64,000 nt of DNA, taken from the NCBI GenBank assembly GCA_031555935.1, contig JAVBTX010000008.1:130797-194796 (forward strand), read 5' to 3'. The DNA is from Roseburia_C sp031555935. GTDB lineage: Bacteria > Bacillota > Clostridia > Lachnospirales > Lachnospiraceae. How positions within the stretch are numbered: position 1 is the stretch's first letter; each line of letters starts with the position of its first letter. This document shows, in pieces, positions 24,257 to 33,250 of the stretch. A program made the position numbers and the translations under genes. Under the pieces are notes generated by a model that ran no database searches, was not told the DNA's origin, and saw only the letters and a program-made list of their open reading frames with translations.

Positions 24257-24327
24257 TTATCCACATCCAAAAAGGTGGAAATATCGAAAAAACGGAGTTA
24301 TACACGGAGTTATACACATTATCCACA
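24257..24327 (+). other. Cluster of four DnaA-box-like 9-mers
   Basis: TTATCCACA (24257-24265), TTATACACG (24298-24306), TTATACACA (24310-24318) and TTATCCACA (24319-24327) are all on the plus strand within 71 bp. TTATCCACA is the high-affinity DnaA box. They lie in an AT-rich, gene-free stretch of about 490 bp (24090-24583). No dnaA, dnaN or other origin gene is present, so this is more likely a DnaA-titrating or regulatory cluster than oriC. The rest of the stretch holds a small palindrome ACATTT-C-AAATGT (24435-24447) overlapping a TTGACA, and nothing coding that I can support. Confidence 0.7.
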
Positions 24328-24583
24328 CAAAAATGGATAAAAAAGCTGGTTTACATAGTAAATAATGCGAACATCTGTTTTGTGAAGAAATAATAAAGTT
24401 GATATCTTTGGAAAAAAGAACGTAAAAAGCCTTGACATTTCAAATGTGAAAAACAAGTAGTATATTGTCATAAACTGTCAGTAAATTCAGAATAAAAACC
24501 AAGTATTGAAAAATGAATAAGCTTTTGCTATACTACATGAATAAAAAGACAGAAAGAAATGCAAAATAGATGGTGTAAAAATT

Positions 24584-25267
24584 ATGTTAAAGAAAATTGA
24601 TATCTTAGGAATGCAAGTAGATAATTACACGGTTCGTGAGGCAATTGCACAGGTAGAGGTATACCTGAATAATTCTGTCATGAATACAATCGCGACGATT
24701 GATATGAAAATGCTGGGGCTTGCCAGTGAAGAAGAATGTATCAAAGAATACATCAGTATCTTGGATTTGGCCGTGATTGGTGAAAAAGAAATTTTGGTGG
24801 CGGCGGGCATACATTCTGCGCAGCGAATCAAAGAGACGATGGATCATGAATTTTTAAAAGAATTTTTAAAACGGATTATTCGTAATCGCAAACGAGTATT
24901 TCTTTTGGGTGAAACACCGGAAGAGATTGAGCGGTTAAAAGCATATCTGGCAGAAGAATACGAAAAATTAATTATCGAGGGTGCGAGCAGCATTGAAGAA
25001 CAAGCGGGGGATTTGGCAAATGTCGTGAATGAAATCAATAGCGCCAACGTTGATGTAGTCTTCTCGGTACTGCCATCACCACATGAACAGAAATTCCTTT
25101 TGGAGAATAAGGGGAAGCTGGATGCAAAAATCTGGTATGGCTTGGGAGATTCTTATCGAATTCGTTCTGGAATCGTGCGCTTATCGCAGATAGCGGGAAA
25201 AATCATTCATCGCAAACGTCTGCAATCCCAACTACATAAATATAAAAATGAAAATGAGGAAAAATAA
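24584..25267 (+). CDS. WecG/TagA/CpsF-family glycosyltransferase-like protein
   Basis: A 227-residue protein whose layout matches the WecG/TagA/CpsF family (GT26), which add N-acetylmannosamine-type sugars to lipid carriers for wall polymers or capsules. Supporting points: the start IDILGMQVDNYTVREAI (family: ILG-x-D-x-x-T), TIDMKMLGLASE near 40-50, RKRVFLLGETPEEIERLKAYLAEEY in the middle, and VFSVLPSPHEQKF, in the place of the family's GxPxQExW block. That block is altered, so the protein may be a divergent or inactive member. The yitT gene begins at the very next base after its stop, so they form an operon. Start has no strong ribosome site. Confidence 0.65.
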   Translation: MLKKIDILGMQVDNYTVREAIAQVEVYLNNSVMNTIATIDMKMLGLASEEECIKEYISILDLAVIGEKEILVAAGIHSAQRIKETMDHEFLKEFLKRIIRNRKRVFLLGETPEEIERLKAYLAEEYEKLIIEGASSIEEQAGDLANVVNEINSANVDVVFSVLPSPHEQKFLLENKGKLDAKIWYGLGDSYRIRSGIVRLSQIAGKIIHRKRLQSQLHKYKNENEEK

Positions 25268-26134
25268 ATGGGTGTTCCTTTTAAGAGACCAAAACTGGTT
25301 ACGTATTTATTACTGGTAGTTGGAACGGGATTGATGGCATTTGGTATACAGTGTATTTATGACCCGGCGGGACTTGTCGTAGGCGGATTTACTGGTGTCG
25401 CCATTATTATCAAACAACTGACGCTTTTCAAAATAACCGGTGGAATACCCTTGTGGCTGACAAACCTGGTTCTCAATATACCAGTATTTGTTTTGGGCTA
25501 TAAAATAAAAGGAATGAGATTTGTCGGAAGAACAGCGGTTGCCACTGTTCTTTTGTCGTTTTGGCTCTATGTATTGCCAAATTGGGACGTTGCTAGTGGA
25601 GATTATACGCTGGCAGCTATTTACGGCGGAGTGATTTCAGGCGTTGGAATCGGACTGGTCTTGCTGGCCAAAGCAACAACGGGGGGGACCGATATGGTTG
25701 CGGTGTTAGTGCAGCACTATTTGCGGCATTATTCCGTTGTTCAGATTATGGTCGTGTTAGATGGTCTGATTGTGCTGCTGGGAATTTTTGTATTTGGTAT
25801 TCAGCAGGCATTATATGCAGTGGTTGCTATTTATGTTACTTCGAAGGTGTCGGATGCGTTACTCGAAGGTTTGAAGTATTCAAAGGCTGTTTTTGTGATA
25901 ACGAGTGACCCAGATGCGGTGGCTTCGGTCATAATGAAGGAATTGGGCCGTGGTGTAACCGGTATTTCGGCAACTGGAATGTACTCAGGAGAAAGCAAAA
26001 ATATGCTTTACTGTGTGGTGTCTAAGAAGGAAGTAGTAGATTTAAAAGATATTGTAATCAGACTTGATAAGGAGGCATTTGTAATTGTGACGGATGCCAG
26101 AGAAGTGCTTGGAGAAGGTTTTTTGGAATATTAG
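25268..26134 (+). CDS. YitT family membrane protein (DUF161/DUF2179)
   Basis: Integral membrane protein of the YitT family; function unknown, proposed to be transport-related. The N-terminal half has five or so transmembrane segments with the family marks CIYDPAGLVVGGFTGVAIII and ATTGGTDMVAVLV. The C-terminal soluble DUF2179 domain (about 215-285) contains ELGRGVTGISATGMYSGESKNMLYCVVSKKE. 288 residues, usual length. GAGGAAAA at the end of the previous gene serves as ribosome site; the ATG follows that stop directly. What it transports, if anything, cannot be inferred from its TagA/WecG-like neighbour. Confidence 0.9.
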   Translation: MGVPFKRPKLVTYLLLVVGTGLMAFGIQCIYDPAGLVVGGFTGVAIIIKQLTLFKITGGIPLWLTNLVLNIPVFVLGYKIKGMRFVGRTAVATVLLSFWLYVLPNWDVASGDYTLAAIYGGVISGVGIGLVLLAKATTGGTDMVAVLVQHYLRHYSVVQIMVVLDGLIVLLGIFVFGIQQALYAVVAIYVTSKVSDALLEGLKYSKAVFVITSDPDAVASVIMKELGRGVTGISATGMYSGESKNMLYCVVSKKEVVDLKDIVIRLDKEAFVIVTDAREVLGEGFLEY

Positions 26135-26285
26135 CATAAAAATATTCGCTTTTCCTCTTTATTTTTTTGTCGTTTTGCATTAAAATGTATAGTAAGGTCA
26201 AAAACAATTTGGGTAAAGGCATCATTTTTTTTGTGAAAGATGACCATGATTAGGGAAAATATAGAGGAGAGAAGGAGACGAATGC

Positions 26286-27374
26286 ATGATATCAAATCAA
26301 ATACTTCAAAATACAATTGATGGGTTGAAAAGTATTACCAGAGTGGATTTGTGTGTGATTGATACGGAAGGGAAGGTGTTGGCAACAACATTTCCAGATT
26401 CTGATAATTACATAAATCCAGCATTAGCATTTATTGAATCACCGGCAGATAGCCAGGTGGTACAAGGATGCCAGTTTTTTAAGGTGTTTGACGACCATCA
26501 ATTGGAATACGTTTTGTTAGCGAACGGCGATAGTGAAGATGAATACATGATTGGCAAAATCGCTGGCTTTCAGATTCAGAATTTGTTGGTAGCATACAAA
26601 GAACGATTTGACAAAGATAATTTCATCAAGAATTTATTGCTAGACAACTTGTTGCTGGTGGATATTTATAACCGTGCAAAGAAGTTGCATATCGAGACGG
26701 AAATTCGCCGAGTCGTTTTTATTGTAGAAACAAACCGTGAAAAAGATGGTAATGAGTTGGAGAAAGTCAGAAGTATCTTTGGCGGCAAGTCCAAAGACTT
26801 TGTTACTGCGGTTGATGAGAAAAACATTATCGTAGTCAAAGAACTGGCTGAAAATGAAAGCTATGATGATTTAGAGAAGACTGCAGAAGTTATTCTTAAT
26901 CTCTTTAAGACGGACAGTGAAACGAATGTTTATATTGCATACGGAACGGTTGTTAATGAAATCAAAGAAGTATCCCGCTCTTACAAGGAAGCACGGATGG
27001 CACTTGATGTCGGCAAGATTTTCTTTGAAGAGAAGAATATCATTGCATATTCAACACTTGGAATTGGTCGTTTGATTTATCAGTTGCCAATCCCACTTTG
27101 TAAAATGTTTATCAAAGAAATCTTTGATGGCAAATCTCCAGATGATTTTGATGAGGAGACCTTGACCACGATAAACAAGTTTTTTGAAAACAGCCTGAAT
27201 GTTTCAGAAACATCCAGACAGCTATATATTCATCGAAACACATTGGTATACCGACTAGATAAGCTGCAGAAGAGTACCGGTCTTGACTTGCGTGTATTTG
27301 AAGATGCAATCACATTTAAAATTGCTCTAATGGTAGTGAAGTATATGAAATATATGGAGTCACTCGATTACTAG
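26286..27374 (+). CDS. CdaR/PucR-type transcriptional regulator
   Basis: Regulator with a sugar-diacid-recognition-like N-terminal domain (about 1-135, LQNTIDGLKSITRVDLCVIDTEGKVLATTFP), a middle GGDEF-like or linker region, and a C-terminal PucR-type helix-turn-helix (about 300-360: FFENSLNVSETSRQLYIHRN then TLVYRLDKLQKSTGLDLR). Such proteins sense small metabolites and act on purine, sugar-acid or amino-acid genes. 362 residues. GGAGA before the ATG. It lies 21 bp upstream of ftsE and runs in the same direction, so it may be co-transcribed with ftsEX; whether it controls them is unknown. Ligand not deducible. Confidence 0.8.
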   Translation: MISNQILQNTIDGLKSITRVDLCVIDTEGKVLATTFPDSDNYINPALAFIESPADSQVVQGCQFFKVFDDHQLEYVLLANGDSEDEYMIGKIAGFQIQNLLVAYKERFDKDNFIKNLLLDNLLLVDIYNRAKKLHIETEIRRVVFIVETNREKDGNELEKVRSIFGGKSKDFVTAVDEKNIIVVKELAENESYDDLEKTAEVILNLFKTDSETNVYIAYGTVVNEIKEVSRSYKEARMALDVGKIFFEEKNIIAYSTLGIGRLIYQLPIPLCKMFIKEIFDGKSPDDFDEETLTTINKFFENSLNVSETSRQLYIHRNTLVYRLDKLQKSTGLDLRVFEDAITFKIALMVVKYMKYMESLDY

Positions 27375-27395
27375 ATTTTCGCTTAGGAGGAACAC

Positions 27396-28073
27396 ATGAT
27401 AAAGCTTGAACATGTCAGCAAATCATACTCTGCGGGGATACCAGCATTAAATGATGTCAGCTTGAATATCGAAGAGGGCGAATTTGTATTTATTGTGGGA
27501 AACAGCGGCTCTGGCAAATCAACATTAATCAAATTACTGTTGAAAGAGTTAGAACCATCCGAAGGCATGATTGAAATAAATGGCAGGAATTTAAATATTA
27601 TCCGTAAAAAACAAATTCCGAAGTATCGCCGCAATGTAGGTGTTGTATTTCAGGACTTCCGTTTGCTCAAAGACCGGAATGTGTATGAAAATGTTGCATT
27701 TGCACAGCGTGTAATTGGAATTGCCAATCGTAAAATTAAGAGCAGTGTCCCGATGATGCTGTCAATGGTCGGCTTAGCGGCCAAATATAAATCATATCCA
27801 AAAGAATTATCTGGCGGTGAGCAGCAGCGGGTAGCAATTGCCAGAGCATTAATCAATCAGCCGAAGATATTGCTGGCAGATGAGCCAACGGGTAATTTAG
27901 ACAATCATAATGCCTGGGAGATTATGAAGCTGTTAGAGGAAATCAATCAGCGGGGAACAACAGTAGTAGTTGTGACCCATAATATGGAGATTGTCAGAGC
28001 TATGAAAAAGCGTGTTATTACAATGAAGAAAGGGGTCATTGTAAGTGATGACAGGCAGGGTGAACGGGTATGA
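27396..28073 (+). CDS. ftsE: Cell-division ABC ATPase FtsE
   Basis: ATPase of the FtsEX complex, which transmits a signal across the membrane to switch on peptidoglycan hydrolases rather than moving a substrate. Walker A GNSGSGKST (about 36-44), Q-loop VVFQDFRLL, signature LSGGEQQRVAIARAL, Walker B ILLADEPTGNLD and the switch histidine in VVVTHN are all intact. 225 residues. AGGAGG precedes the ATG. The stop overlaps the ftsX ATG by 4 bp. Downstream lies an M23 hydrolase with a coiled coil, the expected output of FtsEX. Confidence 0.96.
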   Translation: MIKLEHVSKSYSAGIPALNDVSLNIEEGEFVFIVGNSGSGKSTLIKLLLKELEPSEGMIEINGRNLNIIRKKQIPKYRRNVGVVFQDFRLLKDRNVYENVAFAQRVIGIANRKIKSSVPMMLSMVGLAAKYKSYPKELSGGEQQRVAIARALINQPKILLADEPTGNLDNHNAWEIMKLLEEINQRGTTVVVVTHNMEIVRAMKKRVITMKKGVIVSDDRQGERV

Positions 28074-28978
28074 AGATAAGTACATTTTTTTACTCCTTAA
28101 AACAAGGCGTAGCAAATATCTGGCGAAATAAGATGTTTTCCCTGGCATCCATTGCAACCATGACAGCATGTATTTTTTTGTTTGGACTGTTTTTTTCGAT
28201 TGTAACTAATTTTCAGTCAATGGTAAAAACCGCAGAAGAAGGCATGGCAGTTACTTGTTTCTTTAATGACGGGATTACGCAGGAAGAAATAGACGAATTA
28301 CAGCAAAGAATCGAAAAGCGGGCAGAGGTTTCGAAATGTGAATACGTTTCACCAGAAGCAGCTTGGGAATACTATAAAGAGATTTACTTCGAAGGCTCAG
28401 AAGAGGCAGCCGCCGGTTTTGCGGATGACAATCCATTGGCGAACTCGGCAAGTTTTTCTGTCTACCTAAGTGATGTTTCGATGCATAGTGCATTGGTTAC
28501 CTATTTAAATTCAATGGATGGCATTCGCGATGTAAAACAGTTAGCGGTAGTGGCGAAGACATTATCTGATTTTAACAGCATGATTGGATATGTATCAGTG
28601 GGAATTATTTTGATTTTATTATGTGTTGCCATTTTCCTGATTAGTAACACGGTAACGGTGGGAATATCGGTAAGACGAGAAGAGATTGCCATTATGAAAC
28701 TAATAGGTGCGACTGACTACTTTGTTCGGGCACCATTTATCGTCGAAGGTGTACTGATTGGCCTGCTGGGTTCAATTATTCCGCTGATACTACTGTATTT
28801 CATGTATAGCAGAGTGATTGTGTATATCTCAGAGAAATTCAGTTTTTTAAGCAATATGATAAACTTTATTCCGGTGGGAGAAGTGTTCCATTTTCTGATG
28901 CCAGTATCCTTGATATTAGGCGTGGGTATCGGTTTTGTGGGCAGTCGTCTGACTATCCGGAGACATTTAGACGTATAA
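28070..28978 (+). CDS. ftsX: Cell-division membrane protein FtsX
   Basis: Membrane partner of FtsE. The N-terminal cytoplasmic tail (FFYSLKQGVANIWRNKMFSLASIATM) leads into transmembrane helix 1 (about 20-43), a large outside domain (about 45-170) that in relatives contacts the hydrolase, and three further helices (about 175-200, 225-250, 270-292). The segment SNTVTVGISVRREEIAIMKLIGATDYFVRAPF is the conserved cytoplasmic coupling region. 302 residues. Coupled to ftsE by the ATGA overlap. Predicted to act at the division site or lateral wall with the downstream M23 protein. Confidence 0.95.
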   Translation: MKISTFFYSLKQGVANIWRNKMFSLASIATMTACIFLFGLFFSIVTNFQSMVKTAEEGMAVTCFFNDGITQEEIDELQQRIEKRAEVSKCEYVSPEAAWEYYKEIYFEGSEEAAAGFADDNPLANSASFSVYLSDVSMHSALVTYLNSMDGIRDVKQLAVVAKTLSDFNSMIGYVSVGIILILLCVAIFLISNTVTVGISVRREEIAIMKLIGATDYFVRAPFIVEGVLIGLLGSIIPLILLYFMYSRVIVYISEKFSFLSNMINFIPVGEVFHFLMPVSLILGVGIGFVGSRLTIRRHLDV

Positions 28979-29059
28979 ATAATAGTTGAGGGGTGTTCGG
29001 ATGGCGGGACTATGACGTTTTCTGTGCACCCTTTATGCATATAAGAGGAAAAAAGCCGT

Positions 29060-30343
29060 ATGCGAATGTGGAAAAAAATCGTTACAATCCTAACTCTGGC
29101 AGTGCTAATGGCAACAAGTCCTGTCATCAGCCCTCTGGCGACTGGCATGACCGAGGCGCAGAAAGAAAAGCAGGCGCTTGAACAAGAATTAAAAGAAGCG
29201 CAGGAACTGATCAAGGGGCTGAAAAATTCAAAAGACAACATTGAGACTAAGGTGCACCAGTTAGACGAGCAGCTCACCAATATATCGATGCGTATCAATG
29301 AGCTGGAAAACCAGCTTGATCAAAAGCAGATGGCGATAGAGGATGCAGCAACTTCGTTAGCGCAAGCACAGGAGGATGCAAATCATCAGTATGATTTGAT
29401 GAAAAAACGAATAAAATATATGTACGAAAAAGAAGCCAGTATGTCACTGATAAGTTCTTTGTTTACCGCGGGTAACTTTACTGAATTTATCAACCGCGCG
29501 GAGTACATAAAGGCAATTACCGATTATGACCGTGAGATGCTGGCTAAATATCAGAATACGCAGGAATATGTGGCCTCGACGAAAGAAGCATTAGAGAACG
29601 ACTATCAGGAATTAGCAGAATTAAAAGAGCAGGTGCAAATTGAGCAACAGGTGGTCCACTCACTGATGACGGCCAAAGAGGAAGAATTAGGCGATATTAA
29701 GGATGATATCTCAGATGCACAGCAGACAGCGGATGTGGTGCAGGCAGAAATAGATGCCCAGAAAGATATTATCGCGCAGATACAAGCTGAGGAAGCAAGG
29801 AAGGCAGCGGCCAAAAAGGCGGCCGATGAAGCAGCGGCAAAAGCAGCCGAAGAAGCAGCCAAGGCAAACGAAAATCAAGATGATACTGAACAACCATCAG
29901 AGGGAGATAATAATACGATTACCCCGCCAGCAGATGATACATATAGTGGCGGTGCCTTTGTCTGGCCGGTACCAAGCAGCAAGCGGGTGACAAGCGATTT
30001 TGGAGTCAGACTATCACCGACGGCCGGGGCCTCAAGTAATCATCAGGGAATTGATATTGGTGCAGACTATGGTGCATCGATTGTTGCAGCGGCGGATGGA
30101 AATGTTGTGTTTGCCGGGTACAGCAGTGGCATGGGTAATTATTTAATGATTGGTCATGGCAGTGGTATTTATACCGTTTATGGACATTGTTCGACGCTGC
30201 TCGTTGCGCAAGGAGCAACGGTAACAGCAGGTCAGGCAGTGGCACAAATCGGCAGTACGGGAATTTCAACGGGAAATCATTTACATTTTGGCGTGTCAAG
30301 TGGCGGCAGCTATGTAAGCCCTTGGAATTATTTAAGCAAATAG
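29060..30343 (+). CDS. Coiled-coil M23 peptidase (EnvC/CwlO-like)
   Basis: Exported hydrolase or hydrolase activator working with FtsEX. The 427-residue protein has a signal peptide (about 1-28), two long coiled-coil regions (about 30-125 and 165-265, rich in Glu/Lys/Gln/Ala), an acidic Asn/Thr/Pro linker, and a C-terminal M23 LytM domain. The zinc residues look intact: His and Asp in SSNHQGIDIG, His in YGHCST and His in GNHLHFGV. So, unlike Escherichia coli EnvC, whose LytM domain is degenerate, this one may cut peptidoglycan itself, as Bacillus CwlO does by a different domain. GAGGAAAA precedes the ATG. Follows ftsX by 81 bp. Confidence 0.92.
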   Translation: MRMWKKIVTILTLAVLMATSPVISPLATGMTEAQKEKQALEQELKEAQELIKGLKNSKDNIETKVHQLDEQLTNISMRINELENQLDQKQMAIEDAATSLAQAQEDANHQYDLMKKRIKYMYEKEASMSLISSLFTAGNFTEFINRAEYIKAITDYDREMLAKYQNTQEYVASTKEALENDYQELAELKEQVQIEQQVVHSLMTAKEEELGDIKDDISDAQQTADVVQAEIDAQKDIIAQIQAEEARKAAAKKAADEAAAKAAEEAAKANENQDDTEQPSEGDNNTITPPADDTYSGGAFVWPVPSSKRVTSDFGVRLSPTAGASSNHQGIDIGADYGASIVAAADGNVVFAGYSSGMGNYLMIGHGSGIYTVYGHCSTLLVAQGATVTAGQAVAQIGSTGISTGNHLHFGVSSGGSYVSPWNYLSK

Positions 30344-30390
30344 GAAAGTCCCTCTTATCTATGCTCGAGGGCCTCTAAGAAAGGAATTAT

Positions 30391-31689
30391 ATGGACGAAC
30401 GAGATTACGAACAAGCAGACGAAAGACAAAAACGATGGAGACGGGAAGATGAGCCCCAAGAGCCATCTTATCAAAAAGGAGTATACCTAGGCATCATTGG
30501 CTCGGTAGTGGTGGTGATATCAGTGGCGGTGATATTGATGCTAACAGGTTTTCTGCATTTTGGTCCGCAAACAGGTGGCAAAACCGGAGTGACAAAAGCA
30601 GGGCAGAGTGTTCTGACTGATGAAGTGTTGACCAAATTAAATTATTTGATTGGCCAAATTGATGCATATTACTATGAGGATGTCGAGCCAGATGATTTGG
30701 CCCTGGGCTTGTACAAGGGAGTATTTGAGGGACTCGATGATCCTTACAGTAGCTATTATACAAAAGAAGAGTACGATGAAATGCTAATCAGCACCAATGC
30801 GAATTACTATGGAATTGGTGCAGGATTGCAGCAGAATCCAGACAACATGCAGGTATTCGTGACCCGGGTGTACGAAGATTCACCGGCCGAGGGTGCTGGT
30901 ATGAAGGTTGGCGATGAAATCGTCCAAGTGGATGATATTATGGCAACTTCGATGGAACTGACGGATTTGGTAATGAGAATTCGTGGTGAGGAAGGCAGTA
31001 CAGTTCATCTGAAAGTTTATCGGGAGGGCGAGACGGACTACTTGGAATATGACGTAGTTCGCGGCAAGGTAAATATACCGACAGTCGCTCATAAGATGCT
31101 GGAAAATAACATTGGTTATATTCAGGTGGCAGAATTTGCGACAACGACACCGGTAGACTTTGATGCCGCCATCCAAGATTTGACCGCGCAGGGGATGGAA
31201 GCAATGATTGTTGATTTGCGGAGTAATGGCGGCGGATTAGTAACAGCCTGCCAGCAGATGCTTGACGAAATATTGCCGGAAGGTACCGTTGTATATACGG
31301 AAGATAAGTATGGGAACCGCGAGAACTATGATTCGGATGCAGAGCACTTTATGAAATTACCAATTGCCGTGTTGGTAAATGGTAATACGGCAAGTGCTTC
31401 GGAGATATTCGCTGGAGCGATTCATGATTTTGAATATGGAACCTTAATCGGCACCAAGACATATGGAAAGGGTGTTGTTCAGAGTATCAAGCCATTATCG
31501 GATGGAAGTGCATACAAGGTAACAGTGTCAAAGTATTTTACGCCAAATGGTGAGAACATTCATGGAACCGGTATCAAGCCGGATATTGAGATTGAGTATG
31601 AATATAACGGTGATGCAGAAGCCGATTATGATGAGATGCAAGACAACCAGATAGTAAAAGCGTTAGAGGTACTAAAGAACCAGCTGTAA
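30391..31689 (+). CDS. S41 C-terminal processing protease (CtpA type)
   Basis: Membrane-anchored serine protease outside the cell membrane. Charged cytoplasmic N-terminus, a transmembrane anchor (about 31-54), a segment before the PDZ domain with FEGLDDPYSSYYTKEEYDE, PDZ domain (about 135-215, PAEGAGMKVGDEIVQVDD), and the S41 protease domain with the Ser in NGNTASASEIFAGAI and the Lys in GTKTYGKGVVQSI forming a Ser-Lys dyad. 432 residues. Such proteases trim or degrade secreted proteins, in some species including wall hydrolases, and its position right after the FtsEX-M23 genes suggests that possibility. AAGAAAGGAA before the ATG. Confidence 0.94.
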   Translation: MDERDYEQADERQKRWRREDEPQEPSYQKGVYLGIIGSVVVVISVAVILMLTGFLHFGPQTGGKTGVTKAGQSVLTDEVLTKLNYLIGQIDAYYYEDVEPDDLALGLYKGVFEGLDDPYSSYYTKEEYDEMLISTNANYYGIGAGLQQNPDNMQVFVTRVYEDSPAEGAGMKVGDEIVQVDDIMATSMELTDLVMRIRGEEGSTVHLKVYREGETDYLEYDVVRGKVNIPTVAHKMLENNIGYIQVAEFATTTPVDFDAAIQDLTAQGMEAMIVDLRSNGGGLVTACQQMLDEILPEGTVVYTEDKYGNRENYDSDAEHFMKLPIAVLVNGNTASASEIFAGAIHDFEYGTLIGTKTYGKGVVQSIKPLSDGSAYKVTVSKYFTPNGENIHGTGIKPDIEIEYEYNGDAEADYDEMQDNQIVKALEVLKNQL

Positions 31690-31710
31690 CCGGTGAAAAG
31701 GAGAAGCGGT

Positions 31711-33249
31711 ATGAGGAAAAAGGGACTGCGAATAGCAGTGATGGCAATGCTGTTATTGCTATTTGGAGCAACATCAAAAAATGTCGCAGCAGCAGAAAAT
31801 GCCGCCACGGCGGCATTGAACTTAGGATATAGTACCGTTTGGGAAAATCCTTTTTATGAAAATGTCACGGATGTACCGGAGACGGCGGTTTCAGATGAGC
31901 AGGGGGCGGTCCCGGCAACCGGAATTAACGAATACTCGTCGGTATCATCAGCGGCAAACTACATCAGAAAGCAGATGGTTGCGAGAAGTACACAGATTGA
32001 ATTTTGCTATAATGGTTCTGATTTTACGGAGGCAAAATTAAAAGGCGTTATGAAAAGTATCTTAAGTCAGGCGTGTCAGGTGACCTCGAATCCAAGGGAG
32101 GGTGATTACTTGTATTATCATCTATTCAAGGTTCGGCAAGGATTTGCATATAATTCGTCTCGGGCATATGTGGTTTGGCAGGTGACTTATATGTCCAACG
32201 CGGCGCAGGAAAATGTCATGAATCAGGCAATTAAGAGTGCTGTATCCGCTTTAAATCTGACAACATGCTCCGAAGTTCAGAAGGTAAAGCGCATTCATGA
32301 CTATATTTGTGAAAATACGACTTATGTAAATGATGGCACAAATTATTGTCATTCAGCCCATGCAGCATTGAAGGCCAAGGCCGCAGTCTGTCAGGGATAT
32401 AGTACACTATTTTACGCGATGTGTGTGCAGGCGGGCTTAGAAGTTCGCTGTATTCCAGGAATAAGCTCAAATCAGAATCATCTGTGGAACATCGTCAAAA
32501 TCGGAAATAAGTGGTACAACGTGGACACCACTTGGGACAGCCAGATAAATGGTGTTAGCTATCAATACTTTTTGAAAAATGACAAGGACTTTACCAATCA
32601 TACCCGTTCTTCCGGTTATAAAACTACAGCATTTTATAGTCAGCATCCAATGACTGGCAGTTCCTATGTTGGAGCGGTCGGAGCGGTAACGTTAAAAAGT
32701 GTTCGGACCATCTCGCCGACAACAGCAAAGCTAACCTGGGGAAAGGTAGGTACTGCAACCGGATATGAAATATACTGTTCTTCCTCAAAAACCGGAAAAT
32801 ATAAAAAGGTCAAAACCATTAGCGGTGGAGCGACAACGACATGGAAAGCAACGGGTTTAGTGCCAGGAACAGCTTACTATTATAAAATCCGGGCGGTTTC
32901 AAATTTGATGGGCAACAGTACCAGCAAATATTCAACGGTGAAATCAGTCACGCCAGTACCGACCAAAACCAAAATCACGAAATTAAGCAGCAGCAATAAT
33001 GATCTTATGACAAGCTGGGACAAGGTAACTGGGGCGGCAGGATATGAATTGGTGCTTACATATAAGAGTGGTAATGAGAATATCAGTAGAAAGATAACTG
33101 TAAAAAGTGCCAAAATTCGAACAGCCAAGATTAGCGGCTTAAAAGAAGGAAAAGTGTATAGTGTCAAAGTGCGCGCATATGCAAAGGGAAAAAACGGAAA
33201 AGCAGTCTATGGAATATACTCTGCCGTAAAGAAAAAAGTGGTGAACTAA
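31711..33249 (+). CDS. Secreted transglutaminase-like protein with FN3 domains
   Basis: Exported 512-residue protein: signal peptide (about 1-28), an N-terminal region of unknown fold, a transglutaminase-like cysteine-protease domain (about 185-300) with the Cys in AAVCQGYSTLFYA, the His in SNQNHLWNIVKI and the Asp in WYNVDTTWD, then two fibronectin type III-like repeats (about 325-415 and 418-510) beginning AVTLKSVRTISPTTAKLTW and TKITKLSSSNNDLMTSW. All three catalytic residues are present. Substrate unknown; FN3 repeats suggest binding to wall or polysaccharide. AAAGGAGAA stands before the ATG at 31711. Follows the CtpA gene by 21 bp and is followed by VanZ. Confidence 0.87.
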   Translation: MRKKGLRIAVMAMLLLLFGATSKNVAAAENAATAALNLGYSTVWENPFYENVTDVPETAVSDEQGAVPATGINEYSSVSSAANYIRKQMVARSTQIEFCYNGSDFTEAKLKGVMKSILSQACQVTSNPREGDYLYYHLFKVRQGFAYNSSRAYVVWQVTYMSNAAQENVMNQAIKSAVSALNLTTCSEVQKVKRIHDYICENTTYVNDGTNYCHSAHAALKAKAAVCQGYSTLFYAMCVQAGLEVRCIPGISSNQNHLWNIVKIGNKWYNVDTTWDSQINGVSYQYFLKNDKDFTNHTRSSGYKTTAFYSQHPMTGSSYVGAVGAVTLKSVRTISPTTAKLTWGKVGTATGYEIYCSSSKTGKYKKVKTISGGATTTWKATGLVPGTAYYYKIRAVSNLMGNSTSKYSTVKSVTPVPTKTKITKLSSSNNDLMTSWDKVTGAAGYELVLTYKSGNENISRKITVKSAKIRTAKISGLKEGKVYSVKVRAYAKGKNGKAVYGIYSAVKKKVVN

Positions 33250-33250
33250 A

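Noticed and set aside
24257..24327. Chromosomal origin oriC
   Set aside because: DnaA boxes are present but no dnaA, dnaN, recF, gyrB or rpmH is in the window, and an AT-rich unwinding region with DnaA-trio pattern was not evident. Called a DnaA-box cluster instead.
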